DNA of 64,000 bases from Ceratothoa steindachneri (taxonomy: Eukaryota; Arthropoda; Malacostraca; Isopoda; Cymothoidae), in the NCBI GenBank assembly GCA_963969495.1, contig OZ018326.1, forward strand, positions 180,151,497-180,215,496. The letters are read 5' to 3'. Shown here in pieces: positions 1 through 15,033 of this stretch; positions within the stretch are counted from its first letter, which is position 1, and every line of letters starts with the position of its first letter. The notes under the pieces are model-generated. The model searched no databases. It was not told the DNA's origin and saw only the letters and a list, made by a program, of their open reading frames with translations. Position numbers and translations under genes: made by a program.

Positions 1-3296
<3,296 letters not shown>

Positions 3297-3307
3297 GGCA
3301 TTCGCAG

Positions 3308-3921
3308 ACCCCCCGTAAGGGGCGCGGCGATTTGCCATCCTGGCCGCCGTGCTGACGGGATCCAGCGCCCCATCCGACCCAGCTTAGCCTCTCTTCCTTC
3401 CTTCAGATAGCCTGTATTTCTATCCTACCTCGTCGCTTTTCATACAACCTCTCCCACAACTTTCTCTGGTCAGACTCTAATTTCACAGGGTAGAAGCTGA
3501 CCTTCTTCTCAGCCAATCGTCCCGGATTGCGGCTGGGGGGAAGGGGACAATGTCCCCTAACCCATGAGTTCCGGTCTGGGGTGGTTGGCTTTTAACAACC
3601 TGCTTCATCCCCACCCATACCTTCCTCACATCCCTTTTCCTCTCGTCTTCAAAATCTATCTTTTTTACGCCGTGTTCAAGGTGGAGCCGCCATGCCGAAG
3701 GACTGCCAGGCCACCAGGCGGGAGGGGTGGTCCCAAATGGCGGCGCCTGGCTCTGCCGGGCCTGTAAGCACCTCTTGCAGTGCGGGCTACTGCAAGAAGT
3801 GGTGAGCGATTGCGTCCCGTAAAACAAAGAAGGTCACCATGCGCAATGATGAAAAAAAAAAACATCTCCCCTTAATTCCCCCTAAAACAACGGAGCCACC
3901 CTCGTGCAGCTCCACAGAAAA
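3308..3921 (+). promoter_or_regulatory. 5' leader of I-A
   Basis: About 610 bp of GC-rich untranslated leader, shared with the 5' ends of I-C (19260-19878) and I-E (36549-37052). It opens with a small potential hairpin (CCCC, CGTAA, GGGG) at 3311-3323. LINE leaders usually hold an internal promoter, but I see no definite promoter motif. I-E lacks roughly 130 bp of this leader that A and C keep. Confidence 0.55.
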
Positions 3922-6288
3922 GATGGAGGTTTCCCCCCCCTGTGCTTGCGCAGGGGACCATCCATACCTCTTTAACCAGAGAGGAGGCTTACTCCTCTCC
4001 TACGCCTACGGGTGTAGGGGACTCCTCCTCAACCCCTTCTCTGGAGGTGCTTTCGGGCACCTCGCTTTTTCCAGCGGCAGTCCCCTCTTTTTTTTCCACG
4101 GGGACTGGCAAGAAAGCCAGCAGGCAGCCCTTAGCCAGCCGATCCCCATCGAAGCGGCTCGGTAGGGCAAACCCCCTTAGGGGGAAGAGGGAAGCCAGGC
4201 CCCTTCGGTCGCTTCCCTCAAAAGAGCTGCTGGCAAGGATATTGAACCTTGCCGGGGTTAAGGGCTCTGCCTTCCCACAAAAGACTCTTGACGCTGCCAA
4301 GGGGACCTGCGATGTCCTGGGAGGGGATGGCCAACTGGAGGCCCCTCCTGTGATAGACATGGTCCTTGAGGAGACCCAGCCTCAGACGGTAGGGCTTTCC
4401 ATGGGGGGGGGGAATCAAGGCTCAGCGCCAAGCACCGAACCCGAATCCGCCCCTATGCAAGGTCCCCCTCAAACGGCTGAGGGCTCCGAGGCAGTACAAG
4501 GAGGGGAGGGATCTCCTCCGACAGGTGCCCCCACGACTACCAGGAACTTCTCCCTTTCGGAGAGATACCTGGCTGAGGCCGGCCCATCTGGCGGGGGGGC
4601 TTCTGCGGGGGAGGTGAGAAGCCGGTTCATTCCCCGCCCTCCTCTCCAAAAAAGAAAAAGACTAAAAAGACGAAAAAGACAAAGAAGACTCGGGGCTCCT
4701 CTCCATCCGCGGGGGCTGCGGGGACGGATGGGTCTACTGCCATTTTGGTAGGCGACCAAGTTAAGATCGGCACATCCGGCCCCTCTACTCCCCCGTGTGC
4801 GGAGCCCCTGACTAAGACTAACACCAAGAGTGCACAGGGCGGAGCCTCGATGACATCGGGGCCCCTCATTCAGAGGTTACCTGTCGTTTTCGAGCCCACT
4901 GGCTTCAAACGCTTCCTCGTTATTCGCTCCACTGATGGCACCATGTTGTCCAAGGGCAACATGATCCATCAGAGGAGAGGATTAGCTAGTGCAATTGGTA
5001 GAGAGCCAAAGGTGACCCGTTTCTAGGACGGGAGCCTTCTGGCAAAAGCGGCGAATCCCGCCGAGGCAGCCAAGATAAGTGCTCTTTGGACACTTCATGG
5101 CACCCAGGTGAGTGTGACGCTGCACTCTACCATGAACTTTGTGAAAGGAGTAGTTTATGCGAGGAAACTCGTTGACTACTCAATTGAGGACATCACCCTA
5201 GAGCTGGCCGACCATGGGGCGATTAAGGTCGAACGTGTGATGAGAAAACAGGGAGGGGCCTCGAGACCCACCCCTACACTCTTCGTCACGTTCGACTGTG
5301 ACAAGCTCCACGAGTCGGTGCGTGCCGGTTGGTACCGCTACCGCGTGAAGGCATTCGTGCCACGGCCGCGGCGGTGCTATTACTGTCACCGCTTCGGCTA
5401 TACGAATCGCTCATGTAGACGTGCAAAGTCGGGGTCACCCGAAGTCTGTGTAAATTGCTCCAAGGTCGCACACGATAAGTCCAAATCGTGTGTGGCCAAG
5501 TGTATCAATTGCGGAGAGCTGCACCCTGCTTCTTCGAAGCAATGTGGTGCATATCTCCTTGAGAAAGAAATCCTGGCCGTTCAGGCCCAGGATCGACTCT
5601 CATTCCGCGAGGCTAAGGACTTGGTCCTAGGCGCGCCCGGCTCTACCTGGGACGTCATATGCCTGAATAGTTAGAAAGGCACCCTCTGCTCCTGGCCCAT
5701 CCAGGCCAACGAGCACGGTTGTTTCCGCGCCCATTCAGAGCCCTTCTGCGGGCTCTACCCAACCCGGGCGCTTCCCTGGTAAAGTTGGCGGCAAAAAGGG
5801 TTCATACCCTGCCCCGGCTAAAACCAGGGCTCCCCCCTCTTCCCCCAGCGTGACCGTTTCCTGTAATGCGAAACGGCCACGCGCCTCCACCGAGTCGTTA
5901 GACTCACAGGAGGCAACACCCCTGAAGATGGTCGCTAGGCGATCTTCCGGGGTTCCTAAAGCTGTCCCCCGAATGGAGGACAGCAACAAAGGAGCTTCGG
6001 CTCCTTCGCCCACACCCCGAGGTGTGGCGAGTGGCTCGGAGACGGTGGTTCCTCGAAAAGAGGGCCCCCCCGCCTCCGAAGCCGCAACGCCCGCCTAAGG
6101 TTTCGAGGCGGAGGGAGGAAAAGACTCGCATGGCGAGCCCAACCGCCCCCAATAAGTCCTCGAAGGCGACAACGCCTTCAGCGCTTTGTCCGGCCAACAG
6201 CCCCCGGGGTTCTGCCCCCGGGAAGGGTACGGCCATTCGCGTGAGGGTCTTCAGTTCAAGGAGGGCCCCCGCGTCTCCTCCGAACTAG
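3922..6288 (+). pseudogene. I-A ORF1, Gag-like zinc-knuckle protein, broken
   Basis: ORF1 proteins of I-type LINEs bind element RNA and form the RNP. The start is taken as ATG 3922 because I-C and I-E have an ATG at the same place. Here a C8 run right after it shifts the frame by one base. A second shift lies in the A-rich stretch at about 4640-4745. A nonsense TAG at about 5024 sits where I-B reads Ser. Another shift comes after about 5630. The N-terminal third is Pro/Gly-rich and a Lys-rich tract follows. Three C-terminal knuckles lie around 5375-5560 (CYYCHRFGYTNRSC, CVNCSKVAHDKSKSC, CINCGELH). In the first, the usual His is Tyr. The frame ends at TAG 6286-6288, overlapping ORF2. Confidence 0.8.
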
Positions 6289-9200
6289 GCCTGGAGGGCA
6301 TATTCCTTCAATGGAATTGCCGTGGACTCCGGGCCAACTGGGAGGAGCTGCGGAGGCTCGTCTCGTCCCGCTCCCCGTTAGCTATCTTTTTGCAGGAGAC
6401 CATGCTAGGCGCATGCCCCCTGCACGCCATCCACGGGTATAAGGGTCTTGCGACCCCACCACCACGGGATGGCCGGGCTAGGGGATGCGCGGTTTACACC
6501 CGGCATGATGTCTCCCTTCTTCCTTTCTCTTCCGGTACCCCCTTCCAGGCAGTAACTGCCGCATGAGAGACCACCTCGGTGGTGCTTAGCGCGGGCGCGG
6601 TGGCCTGCATTTCAGGAAATGACTGAATTCTCTATCTCAGTCGAGGAGTTTAGGTCGGTAGATGAGGCCGTTGAGTTCTTCTCCGGCAACCTCATCGCCA
6701 TGGGCCTAACTACTATTCCTAGGACGTCTGGCCGTTTTGCACGCCGACCACTCCCATGGTGGTCGGCCAAATGTGAGACGGCCCTCAAACAGAAGCGTTA
6801 TGCCTACATGCGCTATAAGCGCCGCCCGAACGATTTCACTGTCGCTGAATTTCGTCGGGCTAGTGCTAGGTTCCGGTATATTTCGAAGCACGCCCGCCGC
6901 TCTTCTTCGCGGGCATACGTGTCTTCACTTTACGGGAAGACCCCTTTAGCTGAGGTGTGGAAGCGAGTCAAAAGGATTCGGGGCAAGTTCTCGCAGGACA
7001 CCCCTCCCGTTCTCCACGAGAATGGGACCGCAATCTCGGACCCCGCGTCCGTGGCGGAATCCTTAGCGACCGCCTTTTCCACATTTTCTAGACGTGATGC
7101 TGCTCCGCCAGCATTCAATGCACGTCGTGATGTCGCGGAAGGCCGCCGGCTGGACTTTACCTCCAGAGGCGGAGAACCCTTCAACGACAAGTTTACTGTG
7201 AGTAAGCTGAGTTCCGCTCTCACTTCGTGCGCGGACACTGCCCATGGTCCGGACGATGTCCCGTACGCCATGCTTCGACACCTGGGTGAGCGAGGCATGG
7301 CCTTTCTGTTAGATTTGTTCAACAGGATCTGGATGGAAGGTCTTCTCCCAGACTCCTGGCGAATCGCTACTGTGCTCGCCTTTCGCAAACCGGGAAGAGA
7401 TCACTCTACTCCGACCGGTTTCCGCCCAATCTCTCTAACCTCTCGCGTGTGCAAGTTGATGGAGAAATTGGTAAATGTTAGATTAGCCTTTTTTCTGGAC
7501 AGCGGAGGCCATATGTCTTCCGCAAGTTCCACTCGACGTCGGATGGTCTGCTCCGATTGGAAAATGCCGTCTGCGAGGCTTTCCTTCGTAGACAGCACTA
7601 CGCCACGGTGTTTTTCAATCTGGAGAAGGCCTATGATACCGCATGGCGAACGGTATCAAGGAGACTCTCCACACGATGGGGGCGAGGGGACGCCTCCCAA
7701 TGTTTATATCTGAATTTTTGCGAGATCGTCGATTCCGCGTACGGGTGGGGGGAGCCCTCTCCGGCCCAAAGGAGCAGGAAGAGGGTGTCCTGCAGGGAAG
7801 TGTCCTCAGTGTCACACTCTTTGCCCTGAGCATCAACGGCATCACCTCGGTGCTGCCGCAAGATGTTCTCGCTACGCTCTACGTGGACTACCTTTCGATC
7901 TCTTTTGGCGCGGCCCAGATGCCAACTCTGGAGCGTCGACTCCAACAGGCATTGAACCGCGTCTCTCGCTATGCCGAAGCGCACAGGTAAGGTGGTGCAC
8001 TTCTGCCAGCATCCACGGATTCACCCCGACCCAGATTTGTTTCTTAATGGGGTGCGCCTGGATGTGGTTGAGTCGCACCGTTTCCTTGGTCTTGTATTCG
8101 ACCGACACCTCACCTGGGAGGCTCATATTCGCAGCCTTAGGGTCTCCTGTACCCGCGCCATGGACATTCTCCGTTCCGTGACATTCAGCGCTTGGGGCGC
8201 TGATAGGGCTACTGCCCTACTTTTTTATCGATCGTTTGTTCGTTCGAAGCTCGACTACGGATGCGAGTTTTATGCATCCGCAGCCGAGCGTTTATTGCGG
8301 AAGGTGGATTCGATCCATCACACCGGCCTTCGCCTTGCGACCGGTGCCTTCCGCACTTCCCCCATTGAGAGCCTGTTGGTTTATGCTGGGGAGATGCCAC
8401 TCGCTCTGCGCCGCGTGCAGTGCATCACTCGCCTGTACGCGCGAGCCCGTCGCCTCCCTCAGTCGCCAACAGCTCTCACTGCATCCGCAGCTGATCTCGA
8501 TGGTGCCGACGCTGCGGAGAGACGCCAGTCATACCCTAAGCCCTTTGGGTTTAGGGCCAGGAAACTCCTTCGAGAGGTAGATATAGCTCTCGGGCCGGTG
8601 GCGCCCCTGGTTCTGCTCAGGACGCCACCCTGGAGGGTACCACATTTGGCTATTTGTCGCCACGCCTCTGCTCCCAAAGCTTGTACTGCGCCGGGAGTAT
8701 TGCGTTCGACTTTTTGGGAGCACACATCGTGTCACGCTGGAACCGTGCCAGTGTATACGGATGGCTCCAAGTCCCAAGAGGGGATCGGCTTCCACGCCGT
8801 ATTCCCTCTGTTTGAAGTCAGCGGGGCTCTACCAGGCGCTGCGTCTGTCTTCACGGCCGAGCTGGTGGCAATACACCACTCGGTACGGGAGATTACGCGA
8901 CGTTACCGGTTCGGAGACCGGATTGTGATCTATAGCGACTCACAAAGCGCCCTGAGTGCTCTCATGGCATTGGAATCTCCACATCCCCTGGTTCGCGATA
9001 TCCGTGACGCCACGGTTTTGGCGACCCAGGCAGATGTCGAGATTATCTTCTTCTGGGTTCCTGGACATGTAGGAATTGCGGGGAATGAGCGCGCCGATGA
9101 GGGCGCCAAAGAGTCCGCGAGGACTCGGCGACCGGACCAGCGTTTCGCTTTTCCTCACACCGACTACATGGCAGGAATACGGGCAGCTCTTCGGACTGCT

Positions 9201-9587
9201 TGGCAAATTAGATGGGAGACGGTCGAAGGGAACTTAAAGTTGCGTGCCATTGCGCCGCGACTGTTCCCATGGACCTATCCCCCAATGCCGCAGCGGCTTC
9301 AGGTTGCTTTCTGTCGTCTCCGAATCGGACACACTCGTGTGACGCATCGCTATTTGATGGAGCGCTCTCCTGCGCCGTATTGTGACGACTGCGTCGTCCC
9401 CCAGACTGTTCGGCACATTCTTGTCGAATGTCCCAGTCTGGGTGATCTTCGCGCACGATACCTGTCCCGGTACCTGGATGGGCGGGGTCGCTACCGCCTC
9501 TCCCTTGTACTCGGGACAGATTCGTGCACATTGACTTGTGGACTTGTTGACTTCTTGGGGGAGGCCGGCCTTCTCCCTATTATTTAA
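6156..9587 (+). pseudogene. I-A ORF2, endonuclease-RT-RNase H polyprotein, broken
   Basis: The frame opens at about 6156 and overlaps ORF1 in the -1 frame. It has no ATG before the endonuclease motifs. The endonuclease start is present (QWNCRG, FLQET). A deletion at about 6555 removes roughly 130 codons, including the GDLN and SDH motifs kept by I-C. The RT runs from about 6619 to 8200 with frameshifts near 7520 and 7989. Its catalytic box reads YVDY at 7880-7891 instead of YVDD. RNase H spans about 8749-9110 with TDGSK, an AELVAIH block, YSDSQSAL and NERADEGAK, so its acidic residues are all present. A Cys/His motif follows (CDDC, HILVEC). The stop is at 9585-9587. Confidence 0.85.
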
Positions 9588-9777
9588 GCAAGGTTTGGGT
9601 TTTAGGGGTTTTTTTTTTGCATTTGTTTCTTTTTTTTGCCTTCAGTTGCACGCTCCTGCGCCGGGGGGACCTCTCCCCGACGTACCAGCTTGCTTCCTTT
9701 CCCCCTTTTTGGGGTGTTGTTTTTTTTTCTCTTTAATTTTATTTTAAAGTAGCCTAGAACTAGGCCAGTTTTAATAC

Positions 9778-9806
9778 GGCGACTAATGCCCATGTAGGCA
9801 GTCGCC
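9778..9806 (+). other. 3'-terminal stem-loop of I-A
   Basis: GGCGACT (9778-9784) pairs perfectly with AGTCGCC (9800-9806), and an inner GCC/GGC pair is possible in the loop. The hairpin is followed by a conserved CCAGAT tail and then the A-rich end. Matching hairpins occur at the 3' ends of I-B (11435-11463) and I-D (20452-20480). In LINEs with a stringent 3' requirement, such structures are bound by the RT to start target-primed synthesis. That role here is inference. Confidence 0.6.
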
Positions 9807-9842
9807 AGATGAGCTTTTAAAAAAAAAAAAAGGCATTCGCAG

Positions 9843-11257
9843 GCTTAGGGACAGAGCAGGTAAGTCTTTGTAGCACCTAACCGGAGGGGGGGGGGAGAAG
9901 GCCCTATCCCAGCAGGTAGATTGGGACAAATGTAGAGAAAGGGCGATATCTCACCCAGTGTAAGGGCAGAGCCTGAAAAAGAAGGGTTCTCAGACACTAC
10001 TAGGGCAGGGTCAGTGAGGGGCCTGCGGAGTTTAAGATTTTAAGTGCCATACTATTGGGAGATGGCACACAATCCCGGGCAGAACCCTGTTCCCCTTGCG
10101 CCGCTATATTAGGTCAGGATGTGAATGGGGCGCAGTCGAGCTACATCAAATAATAATGAAAAAAAGCTGAAGTTTGAAGTGCGAAGCAAACGACTCTTTT
10201 TCACGAAATATCGTGCCACGGATTGATAGGTTGATGGCGGAAGGGAGGGGGGGCATCTTCGTCGAAGCCGCGTTGACGAGTCATCCTTGACACACTTTGC
10301 CTTTTGCAAGCGTCCAAGGCAAGAACATAAATAGAATGCGACCCAAAATGAAGGCTATTTCAAGACAGGGGGTGTTTTTTACGACCTGTACAAAAGCGGA
10401 GAAATGTAGAACAAGCGTCATGTATTAATTTGTCACGGAAATACACACATACACACACGCAAAAAGGAATAATAGTCTATCATAATAAACTAGGAAGAAA
10501 AAAAATAACAGGCATCTCCGTCAGAATACTCCTGAAGAGGTTCAGGTAGAAAGTGGTGAGGTTGTGAGAAGTGAAAAAGATTCCGAAAGGTATTTGGACC
10601 GCTTGGGCTACGGTCTAGTAGTGTGTAAACGTCGCTTCCTATTTGAGCTAAGTTAATCCACACCGGATGCGGTTAATTGCCCGATGGAGCCTGGTGGGAT
10701 CGACTTTGCGGTGGTTGTGATCTGCTGTAGTAATCCGTGGTTCGGATCACACGTCAAATTGTCGGGCTCCACTAAGGGGGCTTCGACAAAATACAAGTCA
10801 GGGGTAAAACTCACATCCCAGCCCAGCCCAGCCCAACCCTCCTCGCAGCGTTTAGGACCAGGGGGGCGCAGGACTCTCTTGAAACTGGGATCAGATTTGC
10901 CGGAAACAGTGGGGAAGGGGAGGATAAGATATAAATAGGGTTGAAAAGGCAAATGGAAAATATCCAGAAATAAATGGGCAGATTTGATATGTATGGAAAA
11001 AAACTATCGAAGGAATCTGTGTCGAGAAAGATTTAAAAAGAACGAAAGTGGCGAAATTAGAAGTGAAAGTGTTAGAGGCAGGTAGTGATGATATGCGGAT
11101 GGGCTCACACTGCATCGGACACACCTGCGGGACAATCCTTAACCAAGATATAGCGTGGCGCCCAAGGGGGGGGGGGGGTGAAAAGGATTCCGTGCACTGC
11201 GAAGTGAAGGTCAAAATAGCCAATATATACAGAGTTCTTTTAGCGCTGTAAGATTGG
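9843..11257. other. No recognisable gene; short CA tract and degenerate repeat
   Basis: I find no coding frame with family resemblance. A CA-rich tract lies at about 10440-10460. The segment 10640-10770 matches the degenerate repeat near 3040-3150, with a B-box-like GGTTCGGATC. Several G-runs are present (9888-9897, 11167-11177). Confidence 0.4.
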
Positions 11258-11409
11258 TCTATTGGATGAAGAGCGTCTCCCAGGGTGCCCGATACAGTGG
11301 GAAGGTCTTTTGTGTACAGTCACTTGCTTGGCGTGGGGAGGGAGCGTCTCCCAGGGTGCTCGATAGAGAGTGAGATCTTCTGTATGCAGTCACCTGCTTG
11401 ATGTGAGGA
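11258..11409. repeat. ~70-bp minisatellite, two units (left flank of chimeric I element)
   Basis: Two diverged copies of a roughly 70-bp unit containing CCCAGGGTGCCCGATA and CAGTCACTTGCTTGGCGTGG. The same unit recurs about eight times at 19879-20426, on the far side of the 8.5-kb I insertion. The two blocks therefore look like one array split by the element. Confidence 0.85.
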
Positions 11410-11682
11410 TTTTTTTTTTTTAAAGGGGCTATCTGGCGACATCCAACTTGGGCATAAGTCGCCGAAAACAAACAGCCCAGTTCTAGGCTACTGTAAAATA
11501 AAAACTTTAACAGAAACAACAATAAAAAGGGATAACAATCAGGGAGCAAGCTCCGGGGTCAGGGAGAGGCCACCCTCCCCCCGACGTATGAGCCTGCGAC
11601 CTACAAAAAAACAAAAAACAACAATAACAAAAACAAGTTAAATACAAGGAAGAGGGCCGGCCTCCCCCCAAAGGTCTATCAG

Positions 11683-14600
11683 TCAACCAGTAATGGTGAT
11701 CGCACTCAACCCGAGTACAAGGGACAGGCGGTAGCGAGCCCGTTCATCCCGGTACCGGGACAGGTAACGTGCGCGAAGATCACCCAGACTGGGACATTCG
11801 ACAAGAATGTGCCGAACAGTCTGGGGAACGACGCAGTCGTCGCAATACGGCGCAGGAGAGCGCTCCATCAAATAGCGATGCGTCACACGAGTGTGTCCGA
11901 TTCGGAGACGACAGAAACCAACCTGAAGCCGCTGCGGCATTGGGGGATAGGTCCATGGGAACAGTCGCGGCGCAATGGCACGCAACTTTAAGTTCCCTTC
12001 GACCGTCTCCCATCTTCTTTGCCAAGCAGTCCGAAGAGCTGCCAGTATTCCTGCCATGTAGTCGGTGTGAGGAAAAGCGAAACGCTGGTCCGGTCGCAGA
12101 GTCAACGCGGACTCTTTGGCGCGCTCATTCCCCACAATTCCTACATGTCCAGGAACCCAGCACAAGATAATCTCGACATCTGCCCGGCTCGCCAAAACCG
12201 TAGCGTCACGGATATCGCGAACCAGGGGATGCGGAGATTCCAATGCCCCGAGAGCACTCAGGGCGCTTTGTGAGTCGCTATAGATCACAATCCGGTCTCC
12301 GAACCGGGCACGTCGCGTAATCTCCCGTACCGAGTGGTGTATTGCCACCAGCTCGGCCGTGAAGACAGACGCAGCGCCTGGTAAAGCCCCGCTGACTTCA
12401 AACTGAGGGGATACAGCGTGGAAGCCGACCCCCTCTTGGGACTTGGAGCCATCCGTATACACTGGCACGGTTCCAGCGTGACACGAGGTGTGCTCCAGAA
12501 AGGTCGAACGCAATACTCCCGTCGCCGTACAAGCTTTGGGAGCAGAGGCGTGGCGACAAATAGCCAAATGTGGTAGCCTCCAAGGTGGCGTCCTGGGCAG
12601 AACCAAGGGCGCCACCAGCCCGAGAGCTATATCTACCTCTCGAAGGAGTTTCCTGGCCCTAAACCCAAAGAGCTTAGGGTATGACTGGCGTCTATCGGCG
12701 GCATAGGCACCATCGAGATCAGCTGCGGATGCAGTGAGAGCTGTTGGCGACTGAGGGAGGCGCCGGGCTCGCGCGTACAGGCGAGTGATGCACTGCACGC
12801 GGCGCAGAGCGAGTGCCATCTCCCCAGCATAGACCAACAGGCTCTCAATGGGGAAAGTGCGGAAGGCACCGGTCGCAAGGCGAAGGCCGGTGTGGTGGAT
12901 CGAATCCACCTTCCGCAATAAACGCTCGGCTGCGGATGCAAAAAACTCGCATCCGCAGTCGAGCTTCGAACGAACAAAGGATCGATGGCGCGGGTACAAG
13001 AGACCCTAAGGCTGCGAATATGAGCCTCCCAGGTGAGGCGTTGGTCGAATACAAGACCGAGGCAACGGTGCGATTCCACCACATCCAGGCGAGCCCCATT
13101 AAGAAACAAATCTGGGCCGGGGTGAAGCAGTAGAGAGAACATCTTTCGGCAGCACCGATGTGATGCCGTTGATGCTCAGGGCAAAGAGTGTGACACTGGG
13201 GACACTTCCTGAGCGACACCCTCTTTCTGCTCATTTGGGCCGAAGAGGGCTACCCCCACCCGTACGCCGAATCGACGATCTCGCAAAAATTCAGATATAA
13301 ACATTGGGAGGCGTCCCCTGGCCCCCATCGTGTGGAGAGTCTCCATGATACCGTATCGCCATGCGGTATCATAGGCCTTCTCCAGATTGAAAAACACCGT
13401 GGTGTAGTGCTGTCTACGAAGGAAAGCCTCGTAGACGGCATTTTCCAATCGGAGCAGACCATCCGACGTCGAGTGGAACTTGCGGAAGCCGCACTGTGCA
13501 GAAGACAGATGGCCTTCGCTGTCCAGGAAAAAGGCTAATCTAACATTTCCCAATTTCTACATCAACTTGCACACGCAAGAGGTTAGAGAGATTAGGCGGA
13601 AACCGGTCGGAGTAGAGTGATCTCTCCCCGGTTTGCGAAAGGCGAACACAGTAACGATTCGACAGGAATCTGGGAGAAGACCCTCCACCCAGATCCTGTT
13701 GAACAAATCTAACTGGAAGGCAAGGCCTCGCTCACCTAGGTGTCGAAGCATGGCGTACGGGACATCGCCCGGACCATGGGTGGTGTCGGCGCACGAAGTA
13801 AGAGCGGAGCGCAACTCGCTCACAGTAAACTTGTCGTTGAAGGGTTCTCCGCCTCTGGAGCTAAAGTCCAGCCGGCGGCCTTCCGCGACATCACGACGTG
13901 CATTAAATGCTAGCCGAGCAGCATCCCGGCTAGAAAATGCGGAAAAGGCGGTCGCTAAGGATTCCGCCACGGACGCGGGGTCCGAGATTGCGGTCCCATT
14001 CTCCTGGATAACGGGAGGGGGGTCCTGCGAGAACTTGCCCCGAATCCTTTTGACTCGCTTCCACACCTCAGCTAAAGGGGTCTTCCCGTTAAGTGAAGAC
14101 ACGTATGCCCGCCAAGAAGAGCGGCGGGCGTGCTTCTAAATATACCGGAACCTAGCCCTAGCCCGACGAAATTCAGCGACAGTGAAATCGTTCGCGCGGC
14201 GCTTATAGCGCATGTAGGCATAACGCTTCTGTTTGAGGGCCGTCTCACACTCGGCCGAACACCATGGGAGTGGTCGGCGTGCAAAACGGCCAGACGTCCT
14301 AGGAATAGTAGTCAGGCCCACGGCGATGAGGTTGCCGGAGAAGAACTCAACGGCCTCATCTACCGACCTAAACTCCTCGACTGAGATAGAGAATTCAGTC
14401 ATTTCCTAAAATGCAGGCCACTGCGCCCGCGCCAAGCACCACCGAGGTGGTCTCTCAGGCGCCAGTTGCCCTGAAAATGATATTTGATAGTCGAAGTCAG
14501 CTGACGGTGGAATGTACGCAGAAATGATAGTATACCTCCTATCCAGGTGCAGCTGCACAGCCACTGCCTGAAAGGAGGAATCTAAAGAGAAAGGAAGAAC

Positions 14601-14966
14601 GGAGACATCATGCCGGGTGTAAACCGCGCATCCCCCAGCCCGGCCATGCCGCGGTGGTGGGGTCGCAAGACCCTAATACCACGGGAGGGAGGGCAGGAGG
14701 CACGCGCCTAGCATGGTCTCTGCAAAAATATAGCTAACGGGGAACGGGACGAGACGAGCCTCGGCAGCTCCTCCCAGTTGGCCCGGAGTCCACGGCAATT
14801 CCATTGAAGGAATATGCCCTCCAGGCCTAGCTCGGAGGAGACGCGGGGGCCCTCCTCGAACAGAAGACCCTGACGAGAATGGCCGTACGCTTCCCGGAGG
14901 CAACCCCCGGGCGCTGTTAGCCGGACAAAGCGCTGAAGGCACTGTCGCCTTCGAGGATTAAGTGGG
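11683..14966 (-). pseudogene. I-B ORF2, deleted endonuclease/RT, RNase H defective
   Basis: The order on the minus strand is as in I-A. A deletion near 14486 joins the middle of the endonuclease (after PPSADF) to its end (QISFSGQ), losing GDLN and SDH. The RT N-terminal part is readable at 13557-14402. A deletion near 13128 removes the YVDD box and following sequence, and another near 12982 removes about 80 bp of the thumb region. RNase H (TDGSK at about 12440-12465) lacks the 12 bases encoding the last catalytic Asp near 12117-12124, reading NERAKES. The C-terminal Cys/His motif (CDDC, HILVEC) is intact. The frame ends at 11683. Confidence 0.85.
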
Positions 14967-15033
14967 GGAGGTTGGGCTCGCATTGCGAGTCTTTTCCTCC
15001 CTCGGCCTCGAAACATTAGGCGGGCGTTGCGGC

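Larger units (their letters stand above)
3308..9831 (+). mobile_element. I-type non-LTR retrotransposon, copy I-A, full length but inactive
   Basis: This 6.5-kb LINE is bounded by an 11-bp direct repeat GGCATTCGCAG at 3297-3307 and 9832-9842, the expected target-site duplication. It starts with a GC-rich 5' leader and ends in A-rich sequence at 9817-9831. ORF1 is Gag-like. ORF2 carries an apurinic-type endonuclease, a reverse transcriptase, an RNase H and a C-terminal Cys/His motif. An RNase H after the RT points to the I group of LINEs; assignment to a named clade is inference. Frameshifts, a nonsense codon, loss of much of the endonuclease and a changed RT active site make it non-autonomous. 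Other copies in the window share its 5' leader and 3' tail. Confidence 0.9.

Noticed and set aside
3942..4751. Pro-rich 269-codon frame as a host gene
   Set aside because: It is the frameshifted N-terminal part of I-A ORF1, recurring in I-E and in part in I-B and I-C.
5108..5674. Retroviral nucleocapsid from the CCHC knuckles
   Set aside because: The downstream APE endonuclease, non-LTR RT and poly(A) tail, and the lack of LTRs and protease, show a LINE ORF1.
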